Shown: one piece after another, positions 7,801 to 9,351 of the stretch
Numbering within the stretch: position 1 is the stretch's first letter
Layout of the letters: each line of letters starts with the position of its first letter
NCBI GenBank assembly: GCA_020445165.1
Contig: JAGRHE010000106.1
Coordinates: 1 to 9,351, forward strand
Direction of reading: 5' to 3'
Length of the DNA stretch: 9,351 bases
Source: Gammaproteobacteria bacterium
Lineage (GTDB): Bacteria; Pseudomonadota; Gammaproteobacteria; Chromatiales; Sedimenticolaceae
Position numbers and translations under genes: made by a program
The notes under the pieces: generated by a model
Databases searched by the model: none
Seen by the model: the letters and a program-made list of their open reading frames with translations, nothing else
What the model was told of the DNA's origin: nothing

Positions 7801-7820
7801 CGGCCCAGTCACCCGGGCCG
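7801..7820. terminator. Possible bidirectional hairpin between convergent genes
   Basis: CGGCCC (7801-7806) and GGGCCG (7815-7820) form a perfect 6-bp GC stem with an 8-nt loop, 16 nt after the TPR gene and between two convergent genes. No T-run follows on either strand, so it is at best a weak or factor-assisted terminator. Confidence 0.25.
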
Positions 7821-7885
7821 GCCATCCACCTGCCGATTCGTGCCTTAGTCTCTCCTGGTTGGGCATCCTCCAGGGCCTGTCCTTT

Positions 7886-8419
7886 TTACTGCAGGATCTC
7901 GCGCAGCTTCTCGCGTGCGCGAAACAGGCGGGTGCCGGCACCGGCCACCGAGATGCCGAGGTGAGCGGCGATCTCTTTCTGCGAGTAGCCGTGGATCACC
8001 TGCAGCAGCAGTGGTTCGCGGTAGTCCGCGGGCAGCGCCTGCAGTGCGCGACGCAGGGCGAAGGCCTCGGTCGAGGTGTCGTAGTCGGTACGCGCGCTCG
8101 GCAGTTCCTCCGGCGGCATGGCACTTGGGATCAGTTGCTTGCGTTCGAAGCGACGGGCGTTCTCGCGCCTGACGATGGTCAGCAGCCAGCCCTTGGCCGC
8201 TTTCACGTCGTTCAGCTTGTCGAGTGATTTCCAGGCCCGTACCAGTGTGTCCTGGACCAGGTCTTCGGCCACGCCAGAGTCGCTGCTGAGCCAGTAGGCG
8301 TAGCGATAGAGATCCTTCATGTAGGTGCCGACCAGTTCGTTGAAGCGCGCTTCGCGCTTGCCAGCGGCGGCTTGTGTTGAGACGGCATTGTCGAAAGTCG
8401 TGGTGGCGGTGGCAGACAT
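7886..8419 (-). CDS. ECF-family RNA polymerase sigma factor, no adjacent anti-sigma
   Basis: A 177-residue sigma factor with only regions 2 and 4, as in group IV (ECF) members. Region 2 spans about 25-95 (FNELVGTYMKDLYRYAYWLS, AEDLVQDTLVRAWKSL, GWLLTIVRRENARRFERKQ). Region 4 spans about 121-175 (LRRALQALPADYREPLLLQ, YSQKEIAAHLGIS, GTRLFRAREKLREIL). The start at ATG 8419 has AGGAAG eight nt upstream. A longer in-frame start at 8482 is rejected because it would sit inside the -24/-12 promoter element. The 20-residue N-terminal tail is rich in Ala, Ser and Thr. There is no anti-sigma gene, membrane protein or C-terminal extension: downstream is a convergent TPR gene, upstream a sigma54 activator. 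Control is therefore probably at transcription. The specific ECF subgroup and target promoters were not identified. Confidence 0.93.
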   Translation of the reverse strand: MSATATTTFDNAVSTQAAAGKREARFNELVGTYMKDLYRYAYWLSSDSGVAEDLVQDTLVRAWKSLDKLNDVKAAKGWLLTIVRRENARRFERKQLIPSAMPPEELPSARTDYDTSTEAFALRRALQALPADYREPLLLQVIHGYSQKEIAAHLGISVAGAGTRLFRAREKLREILQ

Positions 8420-8432
8420 TTGCAGTGCTTCC

Positions 8433-8464
8433 TGTATCAGTTGTGTTCGAATCTGGCTGATACA
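8433..8464. promoter_or_regulatory. 32-bp dyad overlapping the predicted start of the ECF sigma transcript
   Basis: TGTATCAG (8433-8440) and CTGATACA (8457-8464) are a perfect 8-bp inverted repeat separated by 16 bp. The hexamer TTCGAA (8446-8451) sits exactly at the dyad centre (8448.5). One arm lies at about -9 to -2 and the other at about +16 to +23 of the predicted sigma54 start, and it abuts the ribosome site. It could be an operator. If transcripts read through from the activator gene, it could also form an RNA hairpin next to the Shine-Dalgarno sequence. Confidence 0.45.
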
Positions 8465-8465
8465 T

Positions 8466-8482
8466 GGCATCTGCCGTGCCAA
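8466..8482 (-). promoter_or_regulatory. Sigma54 (-24/-12) promoter of the ECF sigma gene
   Basis: On the minus strand the sequence TTGGCACGGCAGATGCC matches the consensus YTGGCACGRNNNTTGCW at all but two defined positions, with the invariant GG and GC at the correct spacing. The predicted transcription start is near 8455, leaving a leader of about 35 nt before ATG 8419. A gene for a sigma54 activator lies directly upstream, which strongly supports the call. Confidence 0.8.
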
Positions 8483-8486
8483 CTTT

Positions 8487-8499
8487 TAACTTATTGATT
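8487..8499 (-). promoter_or_regulatory. IHF binding site
   Basis: On the minus strand AATCAATAAGTTA fits the IHF consensus WATCAANNNNTTR at every defined position. It lies in an AT-rich stretch (about 8483-8516) between the -24/-12 element and the upstream palindrome, which is the classic place for the DNA bend that brings a bound activator to sigma54 polymerase. Confidence 0.65.
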
Positions 8500-8534
8500 T
8501 ATATCGTTAAAAATCTTGGTCTCGTCGGCGGCCA

Positions 8535-8560
8535 TAACGTTTCGTTGTAATGAAACGTTA
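8535..8560. promoter_or_regulatory. 26-bp palindrome, candidate enhancer site of the sigma54 activator
   Basis: Arms TAACGTTTCGTT (8535-8546) and AATGAAACGTTA (8549-8560) flank a 2-bp centre. Eleven of twelve positions are complementary. The centre lies about 92 bp upstream of the predicted start, within the usual range for activator sites. The near absence of a loop and of any T-run argues against a terminator. It is placed 38 bp after the stop of the activator gene. The binding protein is inferred, not shown. Confidence 0.65.
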
Positions 8561-8578
8561 CGCTGGCAGGCGGGCGCG

Positions 8579-8590
8579 AACGAAACGTGA
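8579..8590. promoter_or_regulatory. Third copy of the palindrome half-site
   Basis: AACGAAACGTGA matches the arm at 8549-8560 (AATGAAACGTTA) in ten of twelve positions, in the same orientation and exactly 30 bp away, about three helical turns. No complementary arm accompanies it. It could be a second, weaker contact site for an oligomeric activator. Confidence 0.45.
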
Positions 8591-8598
8591 CAAGGGTC

Positions 8599-9351
8599 TC
8601 AGCGGTCGCGTTTCAGGCTGAGGCGGTATTTTTCGATCTTGCGATCGAGGGCCGGGCGCGAGATGCCGAGGATTTCGCAGCTGCGCCCCTTGTGCCCGTC
8701 AGTGTGATCGAGCACGTGCTGGATATGTGCCGCCTCGACTTCGGCCAGGGAGGCGGGCTGCGCCCGGTTGGGGGTCGAGACTGCCGATTCTTTGGCCGCC
8801 GGCGCCGTGCGACCCTTGAGACGGATGTGTTCCGGGTCGATACGGCCGTCGCGGGCGAACACCATGGCCTGGGTCAGGACGTTCTCGAGTTCGCGCACGT
8901 TGCCCGGCCAGTCGTGCTGCTGCAGGTGTGCGAGCGCGGCACGGCTGAGAACGGGCGGTGTCTCGATCTGCTGCTGCCGGGCGCTGCGTTCGAGCAGTGC
9001 CGTCGCCAGCAGTGGGATGTCCTCGCTGCGTTCGCGCAACGGTGGCAGCTCGATATCGATCACGTTCAGACGGTAAGCGAGGTCTTCGCGAAAGCGGCCG
9101 TCGCGGGCGCGCGCGAACAGGTCGCGGTGACTTGCCGCGATGATACGTGCGTCGACCTCGATCAGCCGCGTACCGCCGACCCGCTCGATCTGGCGTTCCT
9201 GCAGCGCACGCAGCAGCTTGGCCTGCAGCGGCGGCGCCAGCTCGGCAATCTCGTCCAGGAACAGGGTGCCACCGGCGGCCAGCTCGAATTTGCCCGGCTT
9301 GGCCCTGTCGGCGCCGGTGAACGCCCCCTTCTCGTGCCCGAACAGTTCGCT
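8599..9351 (-). CDS. Sigma54-dependent transcriptional activator, NtrC family (N-terminus outside window)
   Basis: An uninterrupted frame of 250 residues from the window edge to TGA at 8599. The visible part opens with [14 protein letters not shown], where GAFTGA (about 9327-9310) is the loop that contacts sigma54. Then come [12 protein letters not shown] (Walker B), the RVGG and [12 protein letters not shown] segments, [22 protein letters not shown] (split: [12 protein letters not shown] and ELPPLRER, sensor I/arginine-finger region) and [10 protein letters not shown] (sensor II). After a variable linker, a Fis-type HTH closes the protein ([21 protein letters not shown]). Walker A and the N-terminal signal domain are beyond the window, so it cannot be told whether it is a phosphorylated response regulator or a ligand-sensing activator. 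It lies upstream of the ECF sigma gene, whose promoter region has sigma54, IHF and palindromic elements, so that gene is its likely target. Confidence 0.95.
   Translation of the reverse strand, partial: SELFGHEKGAFTGADRAKPGKFELAAGGTLFLDEIAELAPPLQAKLLRALQERQIERVGGTRLIEVDARIIAASHRDLFARARDGRFREDLAYRLNVIDIELPPLRERSEDIPLLATALLERSARQQQIETPPVLSRAALAHLQQHDWPGNVRELENVLTQAMVFARDGRIDPEHIRLKGRTAPAAKESAVSTPNRAQPASLAEVEAAHIQHVLDHTDGHKGRSCEILGISRPALDRKIEKYRLSLKRDR

Noticed and set aside
8420..8482. Extending the ECF sigma protein to an upstream ATG at 8482
   Set aside because: The extension would be coded by the promoter and dyad, has no ribosome site, and adds 21 residues not expected for the family; ATG 8419 has a good AGGAAG.
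8498..8510. Sigma70-like -10 (TATAAA on the minus strand) upstream of the ECF sigma gene
   Set aside because: No matching -35 was found at 16-18 bp. The AT-rich stretch is better explained as the IHF site and its flank, although a secondary sigma70 start cannot be excluded.
8535..8560. Reading the 26-bp palindrome as an intrinsic terminator of the activator gene
   Set aside because: The symmetry runs to within 2 nt of the centre, the stem is not GC-rich, and no T-run follows on the minus strand.
1..9351. Mobile elements, CRISPR arrays, tRNA genes, toxin-antitoxin or defence genes
   Set aside because: No transposase or integrase motifs, regularly spaced repeats, tRNA-like folds or terminal inverted repeats were seen; composition is even across the window apart from the 8483-8516 AT-rich stretch.

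Overview
The window is about 9.35 kb of GC-rich, gene-dense DNA. Protein features (a long biosynthetic arginine decarboxylase beside spermidine synthase, a LolA-like protein with an outer-membrane barrel and an RND exporter, a sigma54 activator) suggest a Gram-negative gammaproteobacterium, perhaps of the Chromatiales/Ectothiorhodospiraceae type. That placement is inferred from the protein style only. No tRNA, rRNA, CRISPR array, insertion sequence or phage gene was seen.

Positions 1-4264 (minus strand) hold a three-gene envelope-export operon. It reads LolA-like periplasmic protein (3461-4264), then DUF1302-type outer-membrane beta-barrel (1988-3424), then RND/MMPL-type inner-membrane exporter (1969 down past base 1, so its C-terminus is missing). 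The gaps are only 36 and 18 nt. Together they would give an inner-membrane pump, a periplasmic carrier and an outer-membrane partner for a hydrophobic or lipid-like substrate. The exporter carries an N-terminal PAS-like domain of about 110 residues ahead of its first membrane helix, which is unusual. The barrel protein begins with a run of acidic decapeptide repeats.

Positions 4422-7304 hold polyamine biosynthesis: speE (minus) and speA (plus), divergently transcribed from a shared 147-bp region. SpeA makes agmatine and SpeE makes spermidine. The intermediate enzymes (agmatine to putrescine, and SpeD) are not in the window. A small two-TPR protein (7458-7784, plus) follows speA with its own ribosome binding site.

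Positions 7886-9351 (minus strand) are the most interesting part. The C-terminal half of a sigma54 activator (GAFTGA motif, Fis-type HTH) lies upstream of an ECF-family sigma factor with no neighbouring anti-sigma gene. The 179-bp gap between them has the full layout of a sigma54-dependent promoter: a 26-bp near-perfect palindrome as candidate enhancer site, an exact match to the IHF consensus, and a very good -24/-12 element placed about 35 nt upstream of the sigma-factor leader. A second dyad overlaps the predicted transcription start. This looks like a compact cascade (activator to sigma54 to ECF sigma factor), similar in logic to HrpR/HrpS-HrpL of Pseudomonas syringae, but here of unknown output.
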